From: Populus alba
Lineage: Eukaryota; Streptophyta; Magnoliopsida; Malpighiales; Salicaceae
Length of the DNA: 64,000 bases
Direction: 5' to 3'
Assembly (NCBI RefSeq): GCF_005239225.2
Contig: NC_133296.1
Span: forward strand, 2,852,001-2,916,000
Shown here: positions 34,333 through 46,936 of the stretch, piece after piece
Layout of the letters: the number at the start of each line of letters is the position of its first letter
Numbering within the stretch: position 1 is the first letter of the stretch
Made by a program: the position numbers and the translations under genes
The notes under the pieces: model-generated
Told to the model about the DNA's origin: nothing
What the model saw: only the letters and a program-made list of their open reading frames with translations
Databases searched by the model: none

Positions 34333-34556
34333 TGAGATCCCATCTGGCGACCTCATTCAACTGGAACGAAAATATTGCGTAACCCGGTTAACCTGAAATC
34401 CCATCTGGCGATTCCCTTTAACCAAAGCTACATGAGATCCCATCTGGCGACCTCATTCAACTGGAACTAAACTGTGTAACTCGGTTAACCTGAAATCCCA
34501 TCTGGCGATTTCCTTTAACCAAAGCTACATGAGATCCCATCTGGCGACCTCATTCT
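34333..34556. repeat. Tandem array 2, alternating half-units, ~97-bp period
   Basis: tgagatcccatctggcgacc (34333, 34433, 34530) alternates with tgaaatcccatctggcgatt (34394, 34491). Confidence 0.88.
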
Positions 34557-34870
34557 GGTCTCATTGTACGGGTGACTAACCCTAGAAAAATGCTGGTCTC
34601 ATTGTACGGGTGACGAACCCTAGTGTTGCTGGTCTCATTGTACGGGTGACGAACCCTAGTGCTGGTCTCATTGTACGGGTGACGAACCCTAGACAAATGC
34701 TGGTCTCATTGTACGGGTGACGAACCCTATGTTGGTCTCATTGTACGGGTGACGAACCCTATGTTGGTCTCATTGTACGGGTGACGAACCCTAGAAAAAT
34801 GCTGGTCTCATTGTACGGGTGACTAACCCTGGAAAAATGCTGGTCTCATTGTATGGGTGACCGACCCAAA
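34557..34870. repeat. Tandem array 3, ~30-40-bp unit, about nine copies
   Basis: Core ggtctcattgtacgggtgac followed by gaaccctag or taaccctag and a short variable spacer (aaaaatgct, tgttgct, tgtt). Confidence 0.92.
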
Positions 34871-34889
34871 AATGGAAAAAATGTGAAGA

Positions 34890-35430
34890 AGTGTGGTCTC
34901 ATTATAATGGGTGACCTACCCACGTGGAAAGAATATGAAAAGGTGGTCTCGTTGTGATGGGTGACCTACCCAAATAGAAAGAATGTGATGTGCGGTCTCA
35001 TTATAATGGGTGACCTACCCAAATGGAAAAAATATGATGAAGTGTGGTCTCATTGTAATGGGTGACCTACCCAGATGGAAAAAATATGATGAAGTGCGGT
35101 CTCATTGTCATGGGTGACCTACCCGAAAATGGAAAAAATATGAAGTGGGGTCTCATTGTAATGGGTGACCTACCCAGATGGAAAAAATATGATGAACGGT
35201 CTCGTTGTGATGGGCGACCTACCCAAATAGAAAGAATATGAAGTGCGGTCTCATTGTAATGGGTGACCTACCCAAAATGGAAAAAATATGAAGTGTGGTC
35301 TCATTGTAATGGGTGACCAACCCAGATGGAAAAAATATGAAGAACGCGGTCTCATTGTCATGGGTGACCAACCCAGGTGGAAAGAATGTGAAAAAAAATG
35401 GTCTCATTATGATGGGTGACCTACCCAAGA
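34890..35430. repeat. Tandem array 4, ~50-bp unit, about eleven copies
   Basis: Core ggtctcattgtaatgggtg followed by acctaccc, then aatggaaaaaatatgatgaagtg-like spacer. The core keeps a GGGT...ACCC symmetry, shared with array 3. Confidence 0.92.
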
Positions 35431-35439
35431 AAAATGTTG

Positions 35440-35640
35440 GCGAGGGCTCAAAGGCGCACTCGAAATGAGGTAGGGTTAGAAAACGCGCTACCTGAGAAGT
35501 GAGGGCTCAACGGCGCACTCGAAATGAGGTAGGGTTAGAAAAAACGCACTACCCGAGATGATAGCTCAAAGGCGCACACAGAAAGAGGTGAGAGCTCAAA
35601 GGCGCACTCAAAATGAGGTAGGGTTAGAAAACCACTACCC
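35440..35640. repeat. Tandem array 5, four copies
   Basis: Core gggctcaaaggcgcactcg, then aaatgaggtagggttagaaa and a closing ctaccc. It again pairs a ggtaggg with a ctaccc in each unit. Confidence 0.88.
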
Positions 35641-38600
35641 AAAAGATGATGATGAAACACCGACCTGACAATGTTAAAAGTAATGCATTATGATCAATAT
35701 GCATGTATACTTACCTGAGAAAAAATAGGTCCCCCTTCTTTGATGCTCCATCGTCATAGGGTTCCCTTGTTTGCATCCCAAAGCTTTCTTTGTTCTTCCG
35801 AGGCATTGACTCATTCATGTACTGGCCATCCACTCAGTTGTAAACGCAGTGCCCATCCCGGGCTGTCTTTGACAATTACTGCTTGCATCGTTCATCAAGC
35901 TTGACCCTGCCCCCAAGTGTGGTACTACTTGATTCATTATGAAGGATTTTCTCTCCTGGCTTCTTCTGAGAATTATCCTCTGATTGATTGTGTGCATCAT
36001 GCCAATACCCATCAAGATTGTTAATCAATCATGAACTTGCCTCTAGTTGAAACAGTACTCTTCAAGTACATGTTATCATCAACCTTCTTGGAACTCATTC
36101 AGTCATCCAGCCATGCATCTCATAGCTTGCAGTACAAAGGCTCATGGTTGTATGCTCAGTGTTCTTCTTAATAGATTCCCTTCAACTCTTCTAATTAGAT
36201 TTGTGAAAAGATATGTCTCGGCCTCATCAATGATGATGCTTTTATCACCCATACTCATGCGGTGAAGTGCTCATCTGGCTTCAGAACAAGTTGTCCCACG
36301 ATCAGTCTTCTAGGTGGGTGCCTTTCCAACATTCATTCAGTGCAGTTGTGTGATAACATCTGTCTATAACCATGTTTCAAAGAATGACAATATGAGATTG
36401 TCCTTTAAGTGCAGCATTGTTCCACAGTCAGTCTTGGTGGTGTGCATCTTTTCACCATTCAATTACATTCATATGTGTATCTTCATCAATTGCTAACCAT
36501 GTTTCAAAAGATGATGATATGAAAGTGTTCTTCAAGTACATCCTTGTTTCTCCATTGCCGGCAGGGTTCACTAAAGCATGGGCCATTTTGGAATGACATT
36601 GCCCCCAGTATGATCCGAATGTGCTCGTTCATTGATTATCTGTCTTTGAACATCATTGTCTTCAGTTCACTGATTCATCATTTAAACATTGCCTCATAGC
36701 TGATCTGAGCACTTCTTGTTTTTCCTTTTCAAGGCCTACTGTATTGCCCCCAGCTGCTCAACTTTTCAAGGAGTGTCGAGGACTTCAATGTCATTTCTAT
36801 CAACGATTTTGCATACTCAATCAATGTTCTTCTGTGTTTGATAATCTTCCTTGTTCTGGAATCAACTCTCATATTTCAAAGATCATGTCTATTCAAAGTC
36901 TAGTTTGTTGAAATGAAATCAGAGATGTCTTTTTTTGAAAAACTTTTGAAAATCAAGCTTTTTGATCAAAGGCCCAACACATTTTATTTGAAATATATAG
37001 TCCTTTGATTGTCATGCATTTTGAAAACAGAAATTGACCCAATGTAGGATTAAGAATGGCTTTTTTCATGGTTCTTTGTATCAATTTGAATCCTTGATAT
37101 TGGGTATATCATTTGATAGTCTATGATGAGGTGACCTTTGCATGAATTTCAAAAAAAACAAAAATGCTCAAGTCAAAACTCAGGCTTTATCAAGAAAGGT
37201 TGTTTCTCTTCTTATAACTTGTTTTATCAGTATGCATAACAACCAATAGCTTAATTCATGAAGTCACGACCCTTATGGAAAAACTCTTCAAATTTTGAGA
37301 GCGCCATTTATCGGTTCAAATTGCTTGCTTGATTAAAAAGGGCTTTTAAAAGCACGTAATGCAGGCTATGGTTCATGGCTATGAAAGAAAGGAATTTCAA
37401 AGGCTCAAAAGGTGTTTGAGGGTTTCAAAGACCTAGGATCAACATCAACTATTCATCAACTCTTTTCTATTGTTGTCTTTGTAGAGGAAACGACATATAA
37501 CCTTGTTAACCTCAAAGTTCAGACTTTTCTTAACATAAGTTATAATGCAAATCCACCTTTCCTTGATGAATAACCAACCTTAATCATCTGATAACATCAA
37601 AAGCTTTATAATGGACACCAAAAGTCACGTTTATAGCTTAGTCTTTTTCTGGTATTGACTTTTGTTGTGCATTTCCTTGATTGAAATTTCTTTTGCTCTT
37701 CATAGACTTGATAGGCGTTCTCCTTCCTTTATCTTTGACTTGTATTTAAGTGAGGGCAATTTCAACTTCCTTTTTTTCATTCTCTTTTTTTTCATAGCCT
37801 TCCTCAAAATTTTCATATATGCCCCCAGTCTATATGTTTTCTTTTAGCTCTCTCTCAATCATTGGACCTTTGTTCTAAGCCTTCCCCTTTATCCATTAAT
37901 TATATCAATGTCTCCAAAATATCTCTCATTTGCCCCCAGTGTGGGGTGTGATCCTAGTCAGGGTTTCTTTTTTTGAAAGAAAATATTTTACTAGGCTCAA
38001 AATGGGACTGCAAGGGATATAATCTTTAGAAAGTGAAGGGATATCAAAGATGGCCTTTTCTCATTTCAAGCAAGGTCGGTTAGAACCGATAAATTTTGAC
38101 CTCATCCAGTGTAATGATTGGGACTTGTAAGAATCATGATTCACGAGTCCATAACTACCGAATCCACTACATGTCATTATGCATACTGTTAAAACATAGC
38201 TATATGATGTGTGGTTCAGTTTCAGAAGGTATGAGTTCAAAATTGTTTAGTCACCTCATGTCATTTCAACAAGCATCAAGTCATTTCTGTAATCAAAACA
38301 CTTTTAATCTTCCGGATTGATTAACCTTTATCGCATGTTGGAGTTTGATCAAAATATTTTGTCAGAATAAAATGCTAAACATCTGTTGATTTCAAAACAA
38401 CAAAGAGACAAAAGCAAAGCATGTTTCGTTGAAGGATGAGATGTGATCCCAAAACAAAATGCAGAATTCCATAACAATATGATTGACTGTTCATCACCAT
38501 TCTCGAATCAGCTTTTCTGGCAATATCTGTGTTTTGCAAAACATTCTCGATCACATGTGATTCTGAAGTTGTTCGGGGAACAATATAGCCAATGACACCC

Positions 38601-40702
38601 TTCTTCAACGACTCCACTTGTCTCTTGCTCACCAACTTTCAGACTCAATTCTTGCAATTCTTGAAACTGTTCACTTGAAATGGTTGAGGACCCCACCATG
38701 ACATCACATCTCTTATCTGGATTATACCACCGAGAAATTGGTGGTTGCATGGGATTTGTCGGAGTCAAGCAAAATTCTGGAATCTGGCAGATGCTGGTCG
38801 ACAAACTTAAATGGCATAGGAATGTCCCATCTTGGCAAAGACATTTGAGCAATTGATGCTTAAGCGAGACTTGACTAGGCAAAGTAACTGAGGTTTCTCA
38901 ATCGAGAGTCATCTTCTGATGCACCTCTCATCATTGTTCTGGAATCCATGGCAGATCCTTCAATCTTTTCTCTCTTCATAGCTTGTTCAATTCTTCGGCA
39001 AATCCTCACAACATCATTTCAATGTTGTTGTGGTTGGTTGAGGATTGTTAGAAAACTTTCCAATAGCTTGGTAATCTTGGCAGCGCCTAGAAACTCGTAG
39101 TATCGCCGCTACCGACGTGTGGAATCACACATTGTCTCTATTGGAAGAGCACCTGGTGAATCTAAAACTCCTTTGTCCCCTCTTCAATTTCTCACTGACA
39201 GTGCAGCAAACAAATACCTATAGAGGAAGTCCTGCTCTGTTGAAGTTTCAGTCTTCTTCATGTTTTTCAGTCTAGGCATGTCTCTTCTCTCTACTCTTGC
39301 ATTTTAATACTGACACTGTTGGAGGAAAGTCATAGCTGATCTGAAACTACTGTATTCCTTCTTGGATTTCCCATTTGCGGATCTACAAACAGATTCCTGC
39401 CGAAAGAGCTCTGCTACGTTGAAGTTTGAAGTCTGCTCGTATTTTTCAGACCAGGTCTGGATCTTCAATGTACTAAGATGTCTCCGTGCTGAAACTGATG
39501 AGAGAAATATTTGTAGCATATGCAACTTATAAATCCCCTCTTGCATTCCCAATTTGCAGAGCCATAAATGGATTTTTATAGAGAGAGCTCTGCCACGTAG
39601 AAGTTCAGTGTCTAATCATGGTTTTTCAGACCAACATCTTGTGCTGCTGAAATGGAGTTGAGCTCATAATTGGGGTGGCTTCCCAGAAGACTAATGCGCC
39701 ATGTACAAGAGGCTAGTAGTCGTTTGGTTCCATTAGATGATGTGGAGGCAATGAACATTTAACAGTGCAAGTGGGCAAGAACCAGAGTTGTCATTAGTTG
39801 ATGACTAAAGGCATTGTTGTTGTTGTTCATGACGAAAAAGGAGAGATACAGCTTCAATTGGACAGGAACAAGCAGTGTTCCCACAGAAAACTATGCAGAC
39901 ACTCTCTTTCCATTTGATGCTCAACACTTGTTCGAGCAGATCTGAGTCCCGCTACTTCACCCTTGATGCTCTCAACCTTAATCTGATAATGAACCTATAT
40001 CTGACTCCTTTGTTCACTTCCATTATCTTTCTTCAATCTCGTGCAGCACAACTTGTACAGGGGACCTACGTTTCGACCCGGTTCATGCATGATAAATGTA
40101 TGAACATGTAATCTATATGATGAACTCACCCTTCGAGAGGTGACAATATGGTCGTAACTCTTGTATGATGGACAAGAATCATGATTTTTGCCCAAACTCT
40201 ACAATGAAAATTTTCGGAGCAACGGCCAATGTGTCACCCACAAGTCTTGAGGTCAAGATGCTTCAAGAAGGGTTTGCCCTTATGCAAAAAAAACCATGGC
40301 ACATACAACCTAAGGACAGGTTCTATTCATTATGTGAACATGGGTAGGTTTCCTATCTGGTCTCAAAAGGGTCTCATATCTGCCCAGTGACGTTCTTCGT
40401 AAAGACAGTATGGGGGCGTTGCAAGGAATGGTTAAGGCACGTATACCCACCATTACCAAGCAGGCACTCAGATATGAGTTGGGTGTTTCACGCATCTGAA
40501 CCCTGACCAATAGTCTTAGGGCAGATCGCTAGTTCCCCACCTAACCTAGAAGTTTGTGTGTGCTTTCAAAAATAAATACAGGTGATGCATGAGACAATTC
40601 TATAAAATGCATGGAAATAAATATTAACAAAAAAGATAAAAATGCAAAAACTTAAACACATCAAATACACAAAGCTTAGTCCAATAATCGAAAAAATACC
40701 TT
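35641..40702 (-). other. Non-coding interior of the RLK2-splitting element
   Basis: About 5 kb with no open frame longer than ~125 codons and none with retroviral-type motifs. The plus strand repeatedly shows tgcccccag words, and nearby copies such as agatgatgatatg with atgtttcaaa suggest old internal duplications. This is the expected look of a LARD interior. Confidence 0.75.
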
Positions 40703-40719
40703 CCCCAGTGGAGTCGCCA
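40703..40719 (-). other. Primer-binding site, tRNA-Arg type
   Basis: The minus strand reads TGGCGACTCCACTGGGG three bases after the 5' LTR. It matches the complement of the 3' end of plant tRNA-Arg(ACG) except for one base. This primer choice is characteristic of the Ogre/Tat gypsy lineage. Confidence 0.8.
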
Positions 40720-40722
40720 TTC

Positions 40723-42742
40723 TGTCGCACCCAAAAAAAAAAATCAGCGCGCGGCATCGGCTGGCGATTTAAGTCTCGTTGTGGTTTGCTGGAATTTGGT
40801 TCGTTGGAGTCGCCACCTAGTAATTAATTGCGGGCTACTAGGAAACCGGATGTACTGGTCTCGTCAGAGATTCGCGGGTACGGGACTGGTTGTGGTTAGG
40901 GAAGGTATTAGCACCCCTAACACACCCTACCTGAGGTAAGCTGCTCCGCGAATTTGATGTGTTAAAGAAGTTTTAATAATTGTCTTTTCATCGGAAATTA
41001 GAAATATCACTTACGTATAAGTTAATAAATCTTAACCGTGATCCGATCAAAATATTAAATTCTTCTTTAATAGATTTGCAATTTTCTCCTAAATAAATAA
41101 ATAAATAAATAAATAAAATAACAAATTCATAAAACAAATACAAACACACACATACACTTTCACTATTTTTATTTCTGTTCTTTTTTTTCTTTTCTTTTTC
41201 TTTTCTTTTCTTTTACATCCACTATACAAATACAAATACAAATACAAATACAAATACAAATTCAAATTAAATAAATAAAAATTACATTAATTAATTTAAA
41301 AATTACAAAATAGTCCCTAAAAACTCCAGAAATTGCAGGGAAGGTCTTCTGGGGCTGCATGAACAGTAGCGGCGCGTCTTCCCACGCGCCACCGCCACTG
41401 GCGGCGCGTGGGTTCACGCGCCGCCGCTGGAAAACCGAAAAAACAGGGGCGCCTGGGGCGGCTTCCTCCCCTCTTCGTTCTTCTGCCGGCGGTGACCTGA
41501 AAAGAAAAATCAAAGCACAAAAGCCAGTTGATTTTAGTTATTTTTCCACCACTGTTTTCGGATCTGCTTCTCCTCTCTTTTCTTTAAATCTGCCGAATCT
41601 GAAGCTGGATGCTACACGGGCCGTCGATGACAGTTCAGGCATGTGGATGTCAGGATCGGCAACTTCCATCTTCCTCCTTCATTTCTACACCGGCGGTGTC
41701 GTCCACCGCTGCAACTGTTGGGAGATCGGCGCGCCTTTCAAGTCTCGGTTTTCTGCTCCCTTCTACTGTCCTTCGGTTGGTTCTCCTTCTGTCATGGCCG
41801 ATCTGGTGGCTGGGAGTATTTCTTCTTCTCCTCCGCTTCAGGGGGCTGGCGGTGAAGAGGAACAACCGAAAAGGGGGCGCCGCTGCTGCTGGAAGAAGGA
41901 GGTGGGTCTGCGGAGAAGATGGAAATCGTGGCCGAGAGAGAGAGGTCAGTCCGATGCTCTCCGGTTTGTTTTAGCAAAGCCAAGGGAAAAAATAAGTGGT
42001 CGGCTGGTGGTTTGTGAGAAGGAGAAAAATGGGGAAGAGGGCAGCTGCAGTCGGCTGCGGTGGAGGGGACGACGGCGGCGTGGTGAGACTGTTTTGAGAA
42101 GAAGAAAATCTCAACCGGGGAAGGGGCTACGGTGTGGAGGCCAGGAGTTTGTGGGGGAAAAGAAGGAAAAGCTGGAACCGGCCGGGAGAGAGGATAAGAA
42201 AAAAAAAAAACGAGAATGGCCGGGGAACCGTGTCAGGTGAGGGGCTGCTGTTTGGCTTGTGTTTGTGGCCGGCGGCTATAGAAAAATTCAAACCAGGGGG
42301 GGCGGCTTGTCTTGAAAAAAAAGGGTTTAGGGTTAGGTTTTGTATTTTTTCTGAAGTTGTCAAAATTACCCCCCCTCTTGCAAGTGTTAGAAACCAGTAT
42401 TTATAGGCAAAAAATATTACCAAGTTTTCAACATTGGTCCCTTAACTTTTTTTTTTTTTGTAAAATTTGATTTTTCTTGTTTTTTTGTAATTTTTTGAAA
42501 ATGAGCAATATCAACGTCAACTCGATGCGGAAAATCAATGATTTTAAAAACGACGCGTGAAAAGTCGAACGCGTTTGAAAGACCCCTTAAAAATTTAAAT
42601 TCTTTTTTAGACGACGTTGAAAATGCTAAAATGACGCAAATATATTAAAAAAACATATTTTTTTGGATTTTCATTGTTTTTTCTCATTTTTTGGATTTTT
42701 TGAAAATATATCAAAACATGGGTCAAAAATTGGGTAGCAACA
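40723..42742 (-). repeat. 5' LTR of the RLK2-splitting element
   Basis: 2020 bp, near-identical to 32020-34043. It ends GTAGCAACA and is followed by the AAACC target duplication and resumed RLK2 LRR sequence. Confidence 0.93.
41400..41425. other. Perfect GC-rich inverted repeat in 5' LTR
   Basis: Same 11-bp stem and 4-base loop as at 32699-32724. In the 5' LTR it would lie in or near the transcript leader. Confidence 0.9.
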
Positions 42743-42747
42743 AAACC

Positions 42748-43626
42748 GGTGAGATTATTCTTACTAAGATACTCATATTCTCAAAAAGAAAAAGGAATGG
42801 AACTAGAAAGTTTGTTTCTCGAGAGTTTGAGAGTAGATAAGTTTCTTAGATTTTCAATAGAAGAAGGGATGGAACCAGAGAGTTTGTTATCCCTAAGAGA
42901 AAGAATTGATAAGTTTCTCAGATTTCCAATTGAAGAAGGGATCCTACCAGTTAAACCATTGCTTGACAAGTCAAGGGAACTGAGAGACTGTAATGATCCA
43001 ATCTCTGGAGGTATCAAGCCAAAGAGGTTGTTACCCCTTAGACAGAGAATGGATAGGTGTTTCAAGGTTCCAATAGAGACTGGGATCAAACCGATGATAT
43101 TATTTTCATGAAGGTAGAGAAAGTTAAGACTTGTTAACAATCCTATCTCATGTGGAATATTTCATGTGAAATGATTATCACTCAAGTCTAAATGGGTGAT
43201 TTTGGTCAGGTTACTAATGTGGGATGGAATAGTTCCGTAGAGTGAATTGCTCGAGAGATTGAGAGCGAGAAGATTGGGGAAGGATGAGAAGTTGAAACTA
43301 TGAAGCGTACCTCTCAGACCAAAATTTGGAAGGCTGAAATCCGCGACACTTCCAGAATTGTCACAAGTGATCCCAAGCCACTTGCAAGGGCTGCTGCCAA
43401 CCCAAGAAGACAGGACAGATTGGCTGTGGTTGTCATCAAGACTTGCTTTCCATTTTACGAGAGCCTCCGCTTCTTTATTACCATCAGCAGCTACATATCT
43501 GGCAGCACCAAATGAAGTTGCAGAGGAATTAGGAGGAAAGGCAAAGAAAGAAGGAATGCACATTAGAAGGAGAAAAAAAAGGACTTGGAGAAACTTTGAG
43601 AATGGTTTCTGTAGTAAGGACATCAT
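42748..43626 (-). pseudogene. RLK2, 5' part: signal peptide, N-cap and first LRRs
   Basis: It begins [10 protein letters not shown] at 43626 (an in-frame ATG at 43674 lies too close to the TATA box), followed by signal peptide, [10 protein letters not shown] cap and LRRs. A TGA at 43162-43164 stops the frame after NHFT, in an LRR that is open in RLK4. A second TGA near 42777-42780 follows IPFSF in a shortened repeat. At 42747 the target duplication of the LTR element begins and the rest of the ectodomain resumes at 32019. An insertion of five extra residues (ARYVA) near the mature N-terminus distinguishes this copy. Confidence 0.93.
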
Positions 43627-43681
43627 GTCTAAGGGATATGGTTTCCTACGGCAGATTAAGATTCTAAGCTCCAATGATAGG

Positions 43682-43689
43682 TATTTATA
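43682..43689 (-). promoter_or_regulatory. TATA box of RLK2
   Basis: TATAAATA at the same distance from the start as in RLK1 and RLK4. Confidence 0.65.
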
Positions 43690-46006
43690 GAAAAAAAAAA
43701 TAAATGGAATGTTTATTGGAATTTTTAATTGTGAAATTTCGTATTCATCTTTGTTCTTATTTTAAAGAATTTGACATATATACATCAACAACAGTGACCT
43801 GTAATTTCTAAATCTTAGGAAAACTCATTTCCAAGTCCTGTAATTTCTAAAGATGCTTAATTGTTGGCTCATTTGTTCAAAATCCGTAGCTCATTTCTAA
43901 ACTAAATAAAAAAATTAAAATAATTAAGAAAAAAATATTTTGTTTTTTAAAATCTCCTGCATCAGTTTTCTCTCCTTTAATTGAATCGGTGACGAAATAA
44001 TGCTTAATGAAACGCGGGCTCTCTGAATTAATTGGAATTGCAAGGTAGAGGAATCTTTCATTCTGAAATTTCTAAATAATCTTTGTTCTACCTTTCCAAA
44101 GAATATTGTGGGTCATCGTTTCAAATTTGAGTTGTCCAAATTTGACTCCCTATTAAAGCTTCACCAACCAATAAGATGTTTATCGTGCTCATTGGGTTTG
44201 AACTTGCTAATTAATGAAGTACTTGGAAATTCAGTAGTTAGTATAAGATAGCAAATGTTGAAGATGTTCATATGATAGGATATTATATAAATCAAATTGA
44301 AATATATTATGAATATCGGCTCAAAATAAACCGAATGATAAATTAAAAAAAAATCAGAAAAAATTAGAAAAATCACAACATTGAAGAAGGATGAAGAAAA
44401 AACACGAAGTCAATAAATCTATGTTCTGTGTGTCTTTTTCTACAGGTAATAAAGTCTTTCACATGGTGCGAGCAAACGACCGTGTAGAAAAATCAGTCAC
44501 AAGGTGCAGGCCCAGTTCATGCCTGAGCCCATTGTTTTATGATAGAGCGCGGCCTATATAAATGGCCCATTATCCACTCCACTGTCACTTTTTTTTTTTT
44601 TTTGTCGATTAATTGATTCATTTATTTACCAAAAACTTAAAAAATATATATTCTTCCTTTAAAATATCGTGATTCAGTTATTTCTCTGAAATTTTTTATT
44701 TTAGTAATTTTCATTTTCTTTTAATAATCTTATATAAATTCATCTATTATATTAAGGAAATAAATAGATAGATGAGAGGATATTTGCTCTTAAATAAGAT
44801 TCTTGAAAAAAAAAAATTTCAAAGCAATATTTTAAAAAATATATTTTAACAATCAAATTTAAAATTATTCAAACATAACCATATAAAAATTTGGAGAAAC
44901 AGATTAGATTAGAATAAAAAGATATTTGTTTTTTTACGGTTTTTTTTATAATTTTTAGATTTTTTTTGTAAATAATTTTATTTATTTTTAATATATTAAT
45001 ATTAAAAATAATTTTTTAAAAAAAAAATTATTATAACAACTACCCGAAAGCTAAGCTAAGCAAAAATACTTGACGAAGCATATCATTAGTGGCTACCAGT
45101 ACTAGAAAAATGACACCTACATGGACTGACTAACTGATTCCATTCCATGTCTGTTACAAAATGGCGGGAATATGCTCTCTGAATCCAACGACCTTGATGA
45201 CTTTTAAGGTAACAAAGAAAGGGACCCACCCTTCAAGTTATTCATTTTGTCGAAGTTTCAATTTTCAAGTTGAATTTCTCTCTTCTTTCTAGGCAATTTA
45301 CTTGCATTAATTTGGCAGAGAATTCATGGAATTAGATTCTTATCAGAGCAACATATAATGAAAATAAGAGCCAAACTACAAATAAAACCCCACCGATAAA
45401 CATGTTTGAAATTGTAATTATTGTTGTTTTTTAAAGTTTTTTTACTTATAAATCATGTCAATAATATTTTTTTATTTTTTAAAAATTATTTTTGAAATTA
45501 GCACATCAAAATGATTTGAAAATATCAAAACTCACATATATTATCATGTTCAATTCTGTATTTGTTACCAATTATTGATAGATTTAAGTAGTAGCTAATA
45601 CTCTCACTATTCAATGGGGTTAATTAATTGAGAAAACAAAGGATCAAGAGAGATTAACGCACTCGTTCCCACATAACTCAAAAAAAATAATAAAAAAATT
45701 CGAAACTATGTCAATAAACCAAACACTTAGCCGAGATAATATTCAGAAATTTATCATAACATATAATCAATATGAGAATGATAAATTTTAAATTCAAACA
45801 TAAATATTAAATTCTCGATTGTTTAAATAACATGAGCAATATTTAAAATTAAAAGAATACATGATTCTTACCTTGGCTTGAAAATTTTAGAAAAGCAATG
45901 GCTTCATTTACTTGGATTACATGCAGATCTTTTGTTTTTTCAAATTTCAAAGAAAAAAATTAGTGCAGAATACATGGTTCTTTCCTTTTGCTTTGTTGGA
46001 AGTAAA

Positions 46007-46041
<35 letters not shown>
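43690..46041. other. RLK2 upstream region and AT-rich intergenic
   Basis: The first ~550 bp is homologous to the RLK1 and RLK4 upstream regions. The rest is AT-rich with repeat debris (gaaattagcacatcaaaatga near 45480). At 45954-46000 is a segment also present at 56537-56584, followed by a short (TA)n. No gene seen. Confidence 0.7.
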
Positions 46042-46045
<4 letters not shown>

Positions 46046-46752
46046 GGGTCTCACCCAGGTGGGCAGAGACCCACGGTCCTAGCCCCTTTGGGATTTTCTT
46101 CTTCTCCCCTGCACCCGAAGGAGAGAGGGCGAGTTTCCATTTTCTTCTTCCTCAGCTGCCGGACCCAACAGCAGACCTTCTCAGCCGGCTCACCCTTTTC
46201 CTTTCCTTCCCTTCTTCCCCTTCAACCAGAAAACCCAACGCCTGCACAATTAGGCCCCTGAATCAATTCAATTGCAGCCCCTCCATTTACGCGCCTCTTC
46301 CAATTTGGTCCCTGGTTTCGGATTTTCACAATTAAGCCCCTAATTGGCCATTAAACTTCAATATTTATGCAATTAAGCCCCTGATTTAACTTAATAAATT
46401 CCTAAAAAATATAATTTGGCCCCAGAACTTAAATTTCTTCGAATTAAAGCCCAAATTGACTTAAAAATCAATTTTTCTTGCAATCAAATCCCCTATAAAC
46501 TCAATTAGAAATCCAATTAAGTCCATAAACATCCAAATTTGGACTTTTCTCCTCAAACTTCCAATTTTCTTATCCAACAGGGCTCTCATCATTCAAGAAT
46601 ATATTGTCAAAAATCCATTTGTGTATTTTTAACTTCCTTGACAGATTTTCTGACCATTGGTTGAGCGCTTCTACCCCCTGTTATTTTTCCTAAACTCCTT
46701 TGGCTATTTATTTTATTTTATTTATTTGGGGACCCGAAAATGGGTTACAACA
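46042..46752. mobile_element. Probable solo LTR, gypsy-like
   Basis: About 711 bp with TGTCGGGTCTC and GGGTTACAACA ends. It is GC-rich at the left (coding-like but no known domain) and then carries repeated caattaagcccctaa-type phrases typical of plant gypsy LTRs. There is no partner LTR or internal region. The flanks atata and atacg match at only three of five bases, so the target duplication is not secure; the left flank is a (TA)n tract that may have changed length. Confidence 0.6.
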
Positions 46753-46936
46753 ATACGCATTTAAAATTGTTTAAAAATAACATAAAAAAGTTTGAGGAAT
46801 AGATTAAATTCAAGGAGAGGAATGCTTGTCTTTGGAGTTGAAACTGTATTTTATATATTTTTTAAAAATTATTACTTAAAAATAATATTATTATATTTTT
46901 AAATAATTTTAATGATATCAAAAATAATTCTTAAAA

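Larger units (their letters stand above)
32020..42742 (-). mobile_element. Large non-autonomous LTR retrotransposon (Ogre/Tat-like primer) inside RLK2
   Basis: It has 2.02-kb direct LTRs (32020-34043 and 40723-42742) with TGTCGCACCC and GTAGCAACA ends and a 5-bp target duplication AAACC (32015-32019 and 42743-42747). The primer site beside the right LTR matches the 3' end of tRNA-Arg(ACG), as in Ogre/Tat gypsy elements, and sets the orientation as minus. The 6.7-kb interior shows no gag, protease, RT or integrase motif in any frame, so it fits a large derivative (LARD) mobilised in trans. LTRs differ at only about a dozen visible sites, mostly homopolymer length, so insertion is recent. Confidence 0.93.

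Noticed and set aside
34557..34870. aaccctag words as interstitial telomere repeats
   Set aside because: They occur once per unit within a longer motif; there is no (CCCTAAA)n run.
34557..35430. Regularly spaced repeats resembling a CRISPR array
   Set aside because: The context is a plant LTR element. Spacers are repeats themselves rather than unique sequence, and no cas genes exist.
46009..46335. Open frames of 108-127 codons at 45878-46335
   Set aside because: They start in or before a (TA)n tract and lie across the left end of a probable solo LTR; no domain seen.
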